Below the pieces are notes generated by a model that saw nothing but the letters and a program-made list of their open reading frames with translations, had not been told where the DNA came from and ran no database searches. Below are positions 15,955 to 24,938 of a stretch of 50,868 nucleotides of DNA, piece after piece. The DNA is taken from assembly GCA_904382605.1 (NCBI GenBank), contig CAJFJA010000009.1, positions 1 to 50,868 on the forward strand, written 5' to 3'. Positions within the stretch are counted from its first letter, which is position 1. Each line of letters begins with the position of its first letter. The position numbers and the translations under genes are program-made. This DNA is from Candidatus Alloclostridium intestinigallinarum (lineage in GTDB: Bacteria; Bacillota; Clostridia; Christensenellales; UBA3700).

Positions 15955-17606
15955 CCGACATCGAGATAGCTGCAAGCGTGCAGCCCCGTCACATTGCCGA
16001 AATAGCGGAAAAGCTGGGCATTGGCGAAGAAGAGCTGGAACTTTACGGCAAATACAAGGCGAAGATAAACGTAAAGCCCGATCCGAAAACGGATAATCTG
16101 GTGCTCGTAACAGCCATAAACCCCACGTCGCTGGGCGAGGGCAAGACGACCACGTCCATAGGGCTTGCGGACGGCATGGCAAAGCTGGGCAAAAAGGTAT
16201 GCCTTGCGCTGAGGGAACCTTCCTTAGGTCCCGTGTTCGGCATAAAAGGCGGCGCGACGGGCGGCGGCTGGGCGCAGGTCATTCCCATGGAAGACATAAA
16301 TCTGCACTTCACGGGCGATCTGCACGCCATCACCTGCGCGAACAATCTTATAGCCGCCATTCTGGACAACTCCCTGCAACAGGGCAATCCGCTGGATATA
16401 GACCCCACGCGCGTGGTGTGGAAGAGGTGCCTTGACATGAACGACCGCGCCCTGCGCAGTATAGTGATAGGTTTGGGCGGACATTCCAACGGCGTGCCCA
16501 GGCAGGACGGCTTTAACATTACCGCGGCTTCCGAGATAATGGCGGTGCTGTGTCTTGCGGAAGATATGCGCGACTTAAAGCGCAGAATAGGCAATATAGT
16601 GGTGGCGTATAACCGCGACGGACAGCCCGTTACCTGCGCCGATCTGGGCGTGACGGACGCGGTTGCAATCGTGCTCAAAGACGCGATAAAGCCCAATCTG
16701 GTGCAGACGCTGGAAGGTACTCCCGCCATAATCCACGGCGGACCGTTTGCGAATATCGCCCACGGCTGTAACAGCATAATAGCCACGAAAACGGCTATGA
16801 CCCTTGCCGATTACGTGGTCACGGAAGCGGGCTTCGGAGCCGACCTCGGCGCGGAGAAATTTTTGGATATAAAGTGCCGCGCGGCGGGCATCAAACCCAA
16901 GGCGGTGGTGCTTGTGGCAACGGTGCGTGCGCTCAAATTCAACGGCGGCGCGGACAAAAATTCCCTGACAAGCGAGGATTTGGACAGTCTGGGCAAGGGC
17001 ATTTGCAACCTTGTGGGACATATAGAAAACCTGCGCGACGTCTACGGCGTGAACGTGGTGGTGGCTATCAACAAGTTTATCACGGATACCGACGCGGAGA
17101 TTAAATTCATCGAGCGCGAATGCGTCCGCCAAGGCGCGGAATTCGCCGTGTGCGAGTGCTGGGCAAAGGGCGGCGACGGCAGTATAGAGCTTGCGCAAAA
17201 AGTGCTCAAAGCCATGGAAAAGGGCGGCGGGCTCAACTACGCGTATTCGCTTGATATGAGCGTAAAGGAGAAGATAGAAGCGGTGGCAAAGCGCGTTTAC
17301 GGCGCGGGCGCGGTGGAATACACCGCCAAGGCGGAAAGCGCGATAAAGGCGGCGGAGAGCATAGGCAAGGGCGGACTTCCCGTATGTATAGCCAAAACGC
17401 AGTATTCCTTCTCCGACGACATGAAAAAGCTGGGCAGACCCACGGGCTTTACGCTCACGGTAAACGACCTTGAAGTGCGCGGCGGAGCGGAGTTTTTAGT
17501 TGCGGTTTGCGGCAGTATAATGCTTATGCCGGGGCTGGGCAAAAAGCCTGCGGCGCTCAATATGGGCATAGACGACACGACTTACGAAATAAAAGGTTTG
17601 TTCTAG
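15951..17606 (+). CDS. fhs: Formate--tetrahydrofolate ligase
   Basis: A 551-residue cytoplasmic enzyme that makes 10-formyl-THF from formate, THF and ATP. It feeds one-carbon metabolism and purine synthesis. Family motifs are clear: the phosphate-binding [15 protein letters not shown] near 51-65, [18 protein letters not shown], and [14 protein letters not shown]. Length is normal. GGGAGGAT precedes the ATG, which overlaps the upstream stop. It supplies the one-carbon unit used in purine synthesis, and purF lies 2 kb downstream on the other strand. Confidence 0.97.
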   Translation: MTDIEIAASVQPRHIAEIAEKLGIGEEELELYGKYKAKINVKPDPKTDNLVLVTAINPTSLGEGKTTTSIGLADGMAKLGKKVCLALREPSLGPVFGIKGGATGGGWAQVIPMEDINLHFTGDLHAITCANNLIAAILDNSLQQGNPLDIDPTRVVWKRCLDMNDRALRSIVIGLGGHSNGVPRQDGFNITAASEIMAVLCLAEDMRDLKRRIGNIVVAYNRDGQPVTCADLGVTDAVAIVLKDAIKPNLVQTLEGTPAIIHGGPFANIAHGCNSIIATKTAMTLADYVVTEAGFGADLGAEKFLDIKCRAAGIKPKAVVLVATVRALKFNGGADKNSLTSEDLDSLGKGICNLVGHIENLRDVYGVNVVVAINKFITDTDAEIKFIERECVRQGAEFAVCECWAKGGDGSIELAQKVLKAMEKGGGLNYAYSLDMSVKEKIEAVAKRVYGAGAVEYTAKAESAIKAAESIGKGGLPVCIAKTQYSFSDDMKKLGRPTGFTLTVNDLEVRGGAEFLVAVCGSIMLMPGLGKKPAALNMGIDDTTYEIKGLF

Positions 17607-17615
17607 GAGAAAAAC

Positions 17616-19247
17616 ATGGACGAGATGACTTCCGGCAACTTTATTGAAGACATTGTGGAAGAAGAGCTTGCTTCGGGCAAGGTGAAAGAGGTGATAACCC
17701 GCTTTCCGCCCGAACCCAACGGCTATCTGCATATAGGGCACGCAAAGGCGATATGCATAGACTTCGGCATTGCGGCAAAGTACGGCGGCAGGTGCAATCT
17801 GCGCTACGACGATACCAACCCGAGCAAAGAGGACATCGAGTACGTCAACTCGATAAAAGAGGACATCAGGTGGCTGGGCTTTAAGTGGGACGCGGAACTT
17901 TACGCTTCCGACTACTTCGACCGCATGTACGACTGCGCGGTGGAACTGATCAAAAAGGGTCTTGCCTATGTGTGCGACTATTCGGCGGAAGAGATAAGAG
18001 CCACGCGCGGAACGCTCACTTCTCCCGGAACAAATAGCCCGTGGAGAAACAGGAGCGTGGAAGAAAATCTGCGCCTGTTTTCCGAGATGAAGGAGGGCAG
18101 ATACGCCGACGGCGAAAAGGTGCTCCGCGCCAAGATAGATATGGCTTCGCCCAATATCAACATGCGCGACCCCGTCATCTACCGCATACTGCGCGCCACG
18201 CACCACCGCACGGGCGATAAGTGGTGCATCTATCCCATGTACGACTTCGCGCACCCGTTGGAAGATGCGTTCGAGGGCGTAACCCATTCCATCTGCACGC
18301 TGGAATTCGAAGACCACCGCCCCCTGTACGACTGGGTAAAGACCAACTGCGGATTCGTCCCCGGACCCAGGCAGATAGAATTCGCGCGCCTGAACATAAA
18401 GCGCACGATAATGTCCAAGCGCTATCTGAAAAAGCTGGTGGACGAGGGCAAGGTGGAAGGCTGGTCGGATCCGCGTATGCCTACCCTCAGCGGCATGAGG
18501 GAGAGGGGCTATCCGCCCGAAGCCATACGCGCATTCTGCGCCGCGGCGGGCGTTGCCAAGGCAAACAGCGAGCTGGAAGTTTCCATGCTCGAACACTTCG
18601 TGCGCGACAATCTCAATATGAACGCGGCGCGCGCCATGGTGGTGCAGGACCCCATCCGCCTTACCGTCGTGAACATGCAGGGCAGCGAGGACTGCGACGT
18701 GGAGGATAACCCCAACGCCGAGGTAAAAACGTACCACACCGTAAAATTCGGAAAGAATCTGTATATCGACCGTTCCGACTTTGCGCCCGTGCCTCCGCCC
18801 AAGTATAAGAGGCTCGTGCCCGGCGGCACAGTCAGACTGAAAGGCGCGTATATTCTGCAGTACGTATCGCACGAGGTGGACGAAAACGGCAACGTTACGG
18901 AAGTAAAGTGCGAATATATCCCCGAAAGCAGACAGGGCGGAGCAAACGCCGGTATGAAGGTCAAGGGCGTTATCCAATGGGTGAACGCCGACGACTGCGT
19001 GGACGTGACGCTGAACGAATTCGACTACCTGCTTCTGGACGGCGAGGGCGACTTCAACGACCGCCTTACGCCGAACAGTAAAGTGGTGCACACGGGAGCC
19101 AAGGCGGAAGGAATGCTCAAAAACGCCAAGCCTTACGACAGGTTCCAATTTATGCGCATGGGCTATTACAGCGCGGTAAAGGGCTACGGCGTGGGCAGGT
19201 ACGAGTTCAACATGATTACGGGGTTAAAGGACAGCTATGGCAAGTAA
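17616..19247 (+). CDS. glnS: Glutaminyl-tRNA synthetase
   Basis: A 543-residue class I synthetase charging tRNA-Gln. The HIGH region is RFPPEPNGYLHIGHAKA (29-45) and the KMSKS-equivalent is MSKRYLKK near 265. The C-terminal anticodon-binding beta barrels are present. AGGAG is 8 nt upstream of the ATG. GlnRS is scattered among Clostridia, which often use the GatCAB amidotransferase route instead. No T-box leader is visible because it lies inside an operon. Confidence 0.96.
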   Translation: MDEMTSGNFIEDIVEEELASGKVKEVITRFPPEPNGYLHIGHAKAICIDFGIAAKYGGRCNLRYDDTNPSKEDIEYVNSIKEDIRWLGFKWDAELYASDYFDRMYDCAVELIKKGLAYVCDYSAEEIRATRGTLTSPGTNSPWRNRSVEENLRLFSEMKEGRYADGEKVLRAKIDMASPNINMRDPVIYRILRATHHRTGDKWCIYPMYDFAHPLEDAFEGVTHSICTLEFEDHRPLYDWVKTNCGFVPGPRQIEFARLNIKRTIMSKRYLKKLVDEGKVEGWSDPRMPTLSGMRERGYPPEAIRAFCAAAGVAKANSELEVSMLEHFVRDNLNMNAARAMVVQDPIRLTVVNMQGSEDCDVEDNPNAEVKTYHTVKFGKNLYIDRSDFAPVPPPKYKRLVPGGTVRLKGAYILQYVSHEVDENGNVTEVKCEYIPESRQGGANAGMKVKGVIQWVNADDCVDVTLNEFDYLLLDGEGDFNDRLTPNSKVVHTGAKAEGMLKNAKPYDRFQFMRMGYYSAVKGYGVGRYEFNMITGLKDSYGK

Positions 19248-19683
19248 ACGCCAATTCAAGCCCAAAAGATTAAGGGAGATATACTGCCATTCCGTGTCCC
19301 GCTATTCGGCGGACAACGGTCTGAATCTGCACGCCATAGACTACACCGACGACGACAACGTCACCGGCTATAAGTGCGTGCTCGGCGTGGACAAAGACGG
19401 CAAGCCTTCCTATATCAAAGAATTTTTCTCCGTCATGTGGGGCAACGACGAAGTGAACGTCTTTGTCGACCTTGCGGATAATCTGGAAGGCTTTTCCCTT
19501 ACTGGAGAGGTAAAGTCCGCCGTGGAAAACGGCGTTCCCGTATCCTACACCGTCCGCCGCGGTATGTTCGGCAGATTCCACTACAACGCGCTTATCACCC
19601 TTGACGGCACGCGCTACTACTTCTATATCAAGACCATACGCGGCGCGTCGTTCAAACGCATTATGGACAAATTCTGTAAATAA
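19237..19683 (+). CDS. Conserved-looking hypothetical protein, coupled to glnS
   Basis: 148 residues, soluble, with a basic start (KRQFKPKRLREIY) and a mainly beta body. It overlaps the end of glnS by 11 nt and has AAGGA upstream, so it is co-translated. I do not recognise the family. The basic N-terminus could contact RNA, but that is only a guess. Confidence 0.75.
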   Translation: MASKRQFKPKRLREIYCHSVSRYSADNGLNLHAIDYTDDDNVTGYKCVLGVDKDGKPSYIKEFFSVMWGNDEVNVFVDLADNLEGFSLTGEVKSAVENGVPVSYTVRRGMFGRFHYNALITLDGTRYYFYIKTIRGASFKRIMDKFCK

Positions 19684-19757
19684 TAAGTGAAGCAAAACCG
19701 CGCTTTTGCGGGCGGAAGCGCCGCGCAGCGGTGTGCGGAAAAGCGTATGAAAAAATT

Positions 19758-19780
19758 CGGGCGGCATAAAATGCCACCCG
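19758..19780. terminator. Terminator between convergent operons
   Basis: CGGGCGGCA-TAAAA-TGCCACCCG, with a T-run on each side. The one imperfect pair is G-U for leftward RNA and C-A for rightward RNA, so it suits purF best. Confidence 0.75.
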
Positions 19781-19821
19781 GATAATTTTTTATTTACGGT
19801 TTGCGCCTAAGCGCGGCTCTT

Positions 19822-21219
19822 TTATTCAAAGATATTCTTTTTCGCTCTCTCCGGCGGTCTGGACGGATAAACGCCCGTAAAGCAACCCTTGCAGAAGTGC
19901 ACTTTGGAGTTGGGCGCAATCTGTTCCAGGGTGTTCACGTCAAGGAAACCGAGGGAATCGGCTGATATTTTTTCAAGCAGCTGTTCGTCGGTGTACTTGC
20001 AGCACGCCAGCTGGTCGGAATCGGGTACGTCCGTGCCGAAGAAGCAGGGGAAGAGGAATTTGGGCGAAGCTATGCGCACGTGCACTTCCAGCGCGCCCGC
20101 CTTCTTCAGAAGTTTTACGATATTGGCGATCGTCGTGCCGCGCACAATCGAGTCGTCCACCATTATAATGCGCTTGCCGTTCACGTTGCTTTTGAGCACG
20201 TTCAGTTTGAGGGCGACGCTGCGTTCGCGCTGGGACTGCGAAGGCTGGATAAACGTCCTGCCTATATATCTGTTCTTGACAAGGCCCAGTCCGAAGGGGA
20301 TACCGCTTTCCATGCTGTAACCTATCGCGCTGGAAAGTCCGCTGTCGGGTACGCCGATGACAAGGTCGGCGTCCACGGGGTGCTGCTGTGCCAAAAGCTG
20401 ACCCGTGAGCACGCGCGATTCGTTGACCGACTGTCCGTCGATAACACTGTCGGGACGCGCGAAGTAGATATGCTCGAATATGCAGGACGCCGTCTTGTCC
20501 GTGCAGAAACGCTCGTCGGAAGAAAATTGTCCGTGGTGCAGGGTGATTATTTCGCCCGGCTTGACGTCGCGCACAAACTCCGCGCCGACGGTGTCGAGCG
20601 CGCACGTTTCGGAAGCAAAGACGTAATCTTCGCCTATCCTGCCCATGCACAGGGGGCGTACGCCGAACGGGTCGCGCACGGCTATCAGCTTGGTGGGGCT
20701 CATAACCAGAAGCGAGAAGGAACCTTTCAGCTTGGGCACGACCTGCGCGACGGCTTCTTCCACGCTGGGGCAGTTAATACGCGCCTTTGCTATGAGGTAT
20801 GCGATTATCTCCGTGTCGTTTGTGGAGTGGAACAGCGCGCCCGAATTTTCCAGCTCTTTGCGCAGCTCGTCCGCATTGAAGATATTGCCGTTATGGGCAA
20901 TTGCCAGCGTACCTTTCACGTAGGAGACGAAAAGCGGCTGGGCGTTTTCACGCGTGTTGCTTCCTATGGTGGAATAGCGCACGTGGCCTATCGAAATATT
21001 GCCGGGCATTGCGGTGAGATCCGCGTCGGAAAATACGTCGGATACAAGTCCCAGATCCTTCTTGCAGGTGGTAACCCTGTCCTTGTTCACGGCTATGCCG
21101 CAGGCTTCCTGACCGCGGTGCTGGAGGGCGAAAAGCCCGTAGTAAACGGTTTTGGCAATGTTTGGTCTGTCCTGCGTGGAATAGTAACCGAACACGCCGC
21201 ATTCTTCTTTAAGTGCCAT
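19822..21219 (-). CDS. purF: Amidophosphoribosyltransferase
   Basis: A 465-residue enzyme catalysing the first committed step of purine synthesis. The short propeptide MALKEE ends before the catalytic Cys7. The N-terminal Ntn glutaminase domain includes LQHRGQEACGIA. The PRPP loop is MVDDSIVRGTT. A C-terminal FCKGC pair and other Cys residues mark the [4Fe-4S], oxygen-sensitive type found in Bacillus and Clostridia. The start has GGGAGGA upstream. It stands alone, not in a pur operon. Confidence 0.96.
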   Translation of the reverse strand: MALKEECGVFGYYSTQDRPNIAKTVYYGLFALQHRGQEACGIAVNKDRVTTCKKDLGLVSDVFSDADLTAMPGNISIGHVRYSTIGSNTRENAQPLFVSYVKGTLAIAHNGNIFNADELRKELENSGALFHSTNDTEIIAYLIAKARINCPSVEEAVAQVVPKLKGSFSLLVMSPTKLIAVRDPFGVRPLCMGRIGEDYVFASETCALDTVGAEFVRDVKPGEIITLHHGQFSSDERFCTDKTASCIFEHIYFARPDSVIDGQSVNESRVLTGQLLAQQHPVDADLVIGVPDSGLSSAIGYSMESGIPFGLGLVKNRYIGRTFIQPSQSQRERSVALKLNVLKSNVNGKRIIMVDDSIVRGTTIANIVKLLKKAGALEVHVRIASPKFLFPCFFGTDVPDSDQLACCKYTDEQLLEKISADSLGFLDVNTLEQIAPNSKVHFCKGCFTGVYPSRPPERAKKNIFE

Positions 21220-21247
21220 AAAAGTGTCCTCCCGAAAAAACAATAAG

Positions 21248-21276
21248 ATTATAGCACGCGCGGCGGCAGATGTAAA
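21248..21276 (-). promoter_or_regulatory. Promoter for purF
   Basis: Leftward TTTACA (21271-21276), 17 bp, TATAAT (21248-21253), with TG at the extended position. Confidence 0.8.
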
Positions 21277-21337
21277 GTAAATGGCGGTTATTGCGGACAA
21301 GAAATAAGCGCAAATTCCCGGCGGTAAAACGCGGATA

Positions 21338-21364
21338 AAAAGCGGGCGCGTTCCGCCCGCTTTT
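21338..21364. terminator. Bidirectional-looking terminator after GH29
   Basis: AAAAGCGGGC (21338-21347) pairs with GCCCGCTTTT (21355-21364). Leftward RNA ends in a T-run, which suits the GH29 gene. Confidence 0.8.
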
Positions 21365-21389
21365 CATAAAGGTTCGGCAGATACCTGAC

Positions 21390-22379
21390 TTATTCCGCGC
21401 TTCTTTCTATTCCGAGCAGTCTTGCGGCGGAAAGCAGACAGTCTATATCTTCCTTTTCCTGCACGCCGCGCGTATTCGGGGCGACGTTCACCACAAGCGT
21501 GTTGCCGCACTCTGTCAGCAGACGGTATTTATCCGCTATGAACTGCGCGCCCACAAGCGGGTCTTTCGTATAGGCGGGGTCCCAGAACCAGTTGCTCATA
21601 TTGCGTATGCATATAGTAGCTTCGAAGGGCAGGTAATAGGTGTTTCCGCCGTGGGTGTACAGCTTGGGGTCGTCTTCGCGCGGGAAGTGCGGGTCCCACA
21701 GCCTGAAATCGGACGGAAAGTAGCGGATATTCATGCCCTCTTTGTAGCGTTCGGGGCGGAAGCGCGGGGAAGTCCATTTGCGCAGTCCCTTGCCTATGGT
21801 AAGGTTGACGGCTACGGCGCAGCCGGGCTGAAGGCGGTGCGCCAGGTCGTAAAGGCGGGGAATATCCCATTGTTTGGGGTACTTGTCCCAGCCGCCGTCC
21901 AGCCAAAGCTCTGCGATTTCGCCGTATCTGCCGCACATAAGTTCCGTAAGGTGCGCACACATATAGTCCGCGTATTTTTTATCGTCTTTATAACACTTTT
22001 CGTGCCTGTCCCACAGCGAGTAGTAAAGCCCCAGCTTAATGCCGTATTTTTTGCACGCCTCCGCCACTTTCGCGACCACGTCTACGGGTACGGGCGATTT
22101 GTTTACGCAATAGTCGGTCGTGTCCGTATCCCACATGCAAAAACCGTCGTGGTGTTTGGTTATCAAAATTACGTAGTTCATGCCCGCCTTATAGGCGTTT
22201 TTCACCCAGCCTTCCGCGTCTATCGCGGCGGGGCGGTAGCCGTTTATATCGAGTTTGCCGTTCGACCATTCCGTGTCGTAAAAGGTGTTTATTCCGAAAT
22301 GGATAAACATTCCGTACTTGCGCGCAATCATGGCGCGCTGTACGTCGTTGGGTTCAGTCGAGGGTTTCAGCGTTATCAT
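21390..22379 (-). CDS. Alpha-L-fucosidase, glycoside hydrolase family 29 (catalytic domain only)
   Basis: 329 residues. The GH29 barrel is recognisable from KYGMFIHFGINTFYDTEWSNG near the start and TKHHDGFCMWD near residue 94. The nucleophile Asp is in ELWLDGGWDK near residue 162. It lacks the C-terminal beta-sandwich of larger GH29 enzymes and has no signal peptide, so it probably acts on imported fucosylated sugars. AAGGAG lies 8 nt upstream of the ATG. An in-frame open region upstream overlaps its start and may be a gene remnant. Confidence 0.88.
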   Translation of the reverse strand: MITLKPSTEPNDVQRAMIARKYGMFIHFGINTFYDTEWSNGKLDINGYRPAAIDAEGWVKNAYKAGMNYVILITKHHDGFCMWDTDTTDYCVNKSPVPVDVVAKVAEACKKYGIKLGLYYSLWDRHEKCYKDDKKYADYMCAHLTELMCGRYGEIAELWLDGGWDKYPKQWDIPRLYDLAHRLQPGCAVAVNLTIGKGLRKWTSPRFRPERYKEGMNIRYFPSDFRLWDPHFPREDDPKLYTHGGNTYYLPFEATICIRNMSNWFWDPAYTKDPLVGAQFIADKYRLLTECGNTLVVNVAPNTRGVQEKEDIDCLLSAARLLGIERSAE

Positions 22380-22698
22380 AATTTATCTCCTTATTTTCCG
22401 CGGGGCGGAATTTTTCAAGCAGATTCATGAAAAATTGAATTGCTAGGGCGGCTGCAAACGGCGCGAATATCCTGCCGTCGGTGTAATATACCACCCTGCC
22501 CACCGAATACGAAATAACTTCCGCAAGACAATGCGCGCACGCGCAGACGCATACGGCGTATGTTTCCGCGCCCGCGTTTTGCGTTGCCGTAGCTAAATTA
22601 TAGCATGCAAGCAGTATAAAGACAATACCGAACGTGCCCGAAAAGCCCTGTATTTGTCCGAATATGGCGCGCCTTTGCGCAAAAATAAAAAATTTTCT
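22354..22698 (-). pseudogene. Possible 5'-truncated small membrane protein gene
   Basis: An open frame of 114 codons between an in-frame stop (22699-22701) and a stop inside the GH29 start region. It has no ATG, GTG or TTG in its first half. The translation looks like protein: RRAIFGQIQGFSGTFGIVF, then a Cys/Ala-rich helix, SVGRVVYYTDGRIF, and a final helix AALAIQFFMNLL. The order RAxxG - helix - GR - DG - helix loosely recalls DUF4345-type small membrane proteins. Its 5' part overlaps the pgk promoter on the other strand. It could be a decayed gene or a chance open frame. Confidence 0.35.
22597..22625 (-). promoter_or_regulatory. Possible promoter for GH29
   Basis: Leftward TTGTCT (22620-22625), 17 bp, TATAAT (22597-22602). 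The leader to the GH29 ATG would be about 210 nt. A GCTA-AATTA-TAGC palindrome overlaps the -10. Confidence 0.55.
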
Positions 22699-22726
22699 TT
22701 ACACGGGGCGCGCGGAGTGGTATAAT
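22698..22726 (+). promoter_or_regulatory. Promoter for pgk-tpiA
   Basis: TTTACA (22698-22703), 17 bp, TATAAT (22721-22726), extended -10. Confidence 0.85.
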
Positions 22727-22773
22727 AGTGCCGTAAGAAATCTTCCACTTCAAAAAAAGGAGTTTTTATCATC

Positions 22774-24093
22774 ATGAACAAAAAGACCGTAAAAGACGTA
22801 GACGTAAAGGGCAAGCGTTGCCTGGTCAGGTGCGACTTCAACGTACCTATGAAAAGCGGCGTTATCACCGATGACAACCGCATTATGGGCGCTCTGCCCA
22901 CCATCAAGTATCTGATGGAGCACGGCGCAAAGGTGATACTTTGCTCGCACCTGGGCAAGCCCCACGGCATTTTCAGCGACAATATCAAGCTGAACAAGAA
23001 GGAGAAGAAGGCGGTAGAAGCCCTTCCCGAAGATCAGCGCGGCGAAGCCACCGCGAAGGCTATCACCAAGGCGCTCGCGGAAGATCCCGTCAAGTTCACC
23101 CTCAAGCCCGTTGCGGACAGGCTCAACGAACTGCTCGGCGGCAAAGTGACCTTTGCAAAGGACGTCGTGGGTCCCGACGCGCAGGAAAAGGTCGCCGCGT
23201 GCAAGGAAGGGGAGTGCGTGCTTTTGGAAAACACCCGTTTCCATTCGGAAGAAGAAGCCTGCGACAAGGAATTCTGCCGTAAGCTCGCCGCATTCTGCGA
23301 TATATTCGTGAACGACGCGTTCGGCACCGCGCACCGTTCCCACGCTTCCACCGCGGGCATTGTGGAGTACGGCTTTGTAAAGACCGCCGTATGCGGCTTC
23401 CTCATCGAAAAGGAACTTTCCGTCATGGCGGACGCGCTCGAACACCCCGTACGTCCCTTCGTTGCCGTTCTGGGCGGCGCAAAGGTGGCGGACAAGCTGA
23501 ACGTCATCTCCAATCTGCTTGAAAAGTGCGACAGCCTTATCATCGGCGGCGGCATGGCTTACACCTTTATCAAAGCCACCGGCGGCGACGTGGGCACTTC
23601 GCTCGTGGACGATTCCAAGATAGATTACTGCAAGGATATGCTCGCAAAGGCGGACAAGCTGGGCAAGAAGATATATCTGCCCGTCGACACCAAGTATGCC
23701 GACGCTTTCCCCGATCCCATCGACGCGGAGATAGAGTTGGGCATCTGCGAAGCGGGCGCGATTCCCGCGGGCAAGATGGGTCTTGACATCGGTCCCAAGA
23801 CCTGCAAGGAATTTGCGGACGTAATCAAGACTGCCAAGACGGTTATCTGGAACGGACCTATGGGCGTGTTTGAAAATTCCCAGCTTGCCGTCGGCACGAT
23901 AGAAGTCGCCAAGGCAATGGCGGAAGCAAAGGGCGCGACCACCATTATCGGCGGCGGCGATTCCGCGGCGGCTGTAAAGCAGCTGGGCTTTGCGGACAAG
24001 ATGAGCCATATTTCCACGGGCGGCGGCGCTTCGCTGGAACTGTTCGAAGGCAAGGTGCTCCCCGGCATCGCGTGCCTCAACGACAAGGACTAA
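22774..24093 (+). CDS. pgk: Phosphoglycerate kinase
   Basis: A 439-residue glycolytic enzyme transferring phosphate from 1,3-bisphosphoglycerate to ADP. The N-terminal substrate site [18 protein letters not shown], and the C-terminal nucleotide site with GGGDSAAAV and [14 protein letters not shown] [11 protein letters not shown] are visible. It is about 40 residues longer than usual because of a Lys/Glu-rich insertion near 70-100. AAAGGAG precedes the ATG. tpiA follows after 20 nt. Confidence 0.97.
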   Translation: MNKKTVKDVDVKGKRCLVRCDFNVPMKSGVITDDNRIMGALPTIKYLMEHGAKVILCSHLGKPHGIFSDNIKLNKKEKKAVEALPEDQRGEATAKAITKALAEDPVKFTLKPVADRLNELLGGKVTFAKDVVGPDAQEKVAACKEGECVLLENTRFHSEEEACDKEFCRKLAAFCDIFVNDAFGTAHRSHASTAGIVEYGFVKTAVCGFLIEKELSVMADALEHPVRPFVAVLGGAKVADKLNVISNLLEKCDSLIIGGGMAYTFIKATGGDVGTSLVDDSKIDYCKDMLAKADKLGKKIYLPVDTKYADAFPDPIDAEIELGICEAGAIPAGKMGLDIGPKTCKEFADVIKTAKTVIWNGPMGVFENSQLAVGTIEVAKAMAEAKGATTIIGGGDSAAAVKQLGFADKMSHISTGGGASLELFEGKVLPGIACLNDKD

Positions 24094-24113
24094 TTTATTA
24101 AGAGGTAATATAT

Positions 24114-24869
24114 ATGAGAAGACCTATAATCGCAGGCAACTGGAAGATGAACAACACCAAGGCGCAGACCTATGCGCTGCTCAACGACCTTATCCCCCTT
24201 GTAAAGGACGCGGAGGCGGAAGTTGTCATCTGCGTGCCCTACACCTCCATATGGGCGGCGGGAGAGGCCATTAAAGGCACCAATATCCACCTGGGCGCGG
24301 AGAACGTGCACTGGGCGGAAAAAGGCGCTTTCACCGGCGAAATCTCCGCGGATATGCTCAAGGAACAGGGCGTTGAATACGTAATAATCGGACACAGCGA
24401 ACGCCGCCAGTATTTCGGCGAAACCGACCGGACGGTGAATATGCGCGTTAAAGCGGCTCTCGCACACGGACTCAAACCCATTATCTGCGTGGGTGAAACG
24501 CTGGAAGAGCGCGAGGGCGGCAAGGTGGAAGAGGTGCTCGTGCGCCAGACCACGGAAGCGTTCAGGGACATCGACAAGAGCGAACTTGAAAACATAGTCA
24601 TCGCCTACGAACCCGTATGGGCAATCGGTACGGGCAAGACCGCTACCGCGCAGGACGCCAACGACACCATCGCCATCATACGCGGCACCATGGCAAAACT
24701 CTACTGCGAGAAGTGCGCGGAAGAAAAAGTGCGCATACAGTACGGCGGCTCCATGAACCCCAAGAACGCCAGGGAACTGATGGCTATGCCCCAGATAGAC
24801 GGCGGACTTATCGGCGGAGCTTCGCTCAAAGCCGTCGATTTCTCCCAGGTCGTCAAGTACAACGGCTGA
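24114..24869 (+). CDS. tpiA: Triosephosphate isomerase
   Basis: A 251-residue TIM-barrel enzyme interconverting glyceraldehyde-3-phosphate and dihydroxyacetone phosphate. The catalytic Lys is in NWKMN (9-13), the His in IIGHSERR near 95, the Glu in AYEPVWAIGTG near 166, and the phosphate-binding loop is YGGS. AGAGGT precedes the ATG. It shares the pgk transcript. It would also process the dihydroxyacetone phosphate expected from a class II aldolase. Confidence 0.97.
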   Translation: MRRPIIAGNWKMNNTKAQTYALLNDLIPLVKDAEAEVVICVPYTSIWAAGEAIKGTNIHLGAENVHWAEKGAFTGEISADMLKEQGVEYVIIGHSERRQYFGETDRTVNMRVKAALAHGLKPIICVGETLEEREGGKVEEVLVRQTTEAFRDIDKSELENIVIAYEPVWAIGTGKTATAQDANDTIAIIRGTMAKLYCEKCAEEKVRIQYGGSMNPKNARELMAMPQIDGGLIGGASLKAVDFSQVVKYNG

Positions 24870-24889
24870 TATCTGCGGACGGAATAACG

Positions 24890-24916
24890 CGGCGCGGAAT
24901 TATCCGCGCCGTTTTT
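24890..24916 (+). terminator. Terminator after tpiA
   Basis: A 9 bp perfect stem (24890-24898 with 24903-24911) with a 4 nt loop and five Ts. The sulfatase ATG follows only 22 nt later and no promoter fits between, so the sulfatase depends on readthrough or on a promoter inside tpiA. Confidence 0.8.
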
Positions 24917-24938
24917 CGAATTCAGGAAGGAGCGCAAT

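Noticed and set aside
17496..19148. 550-codon leftward open frame across glnS
   Set aside because: Antisense shadow of glutaminyl-tRNA synthetase with atypical composition, caused by GC-rich codon bias.
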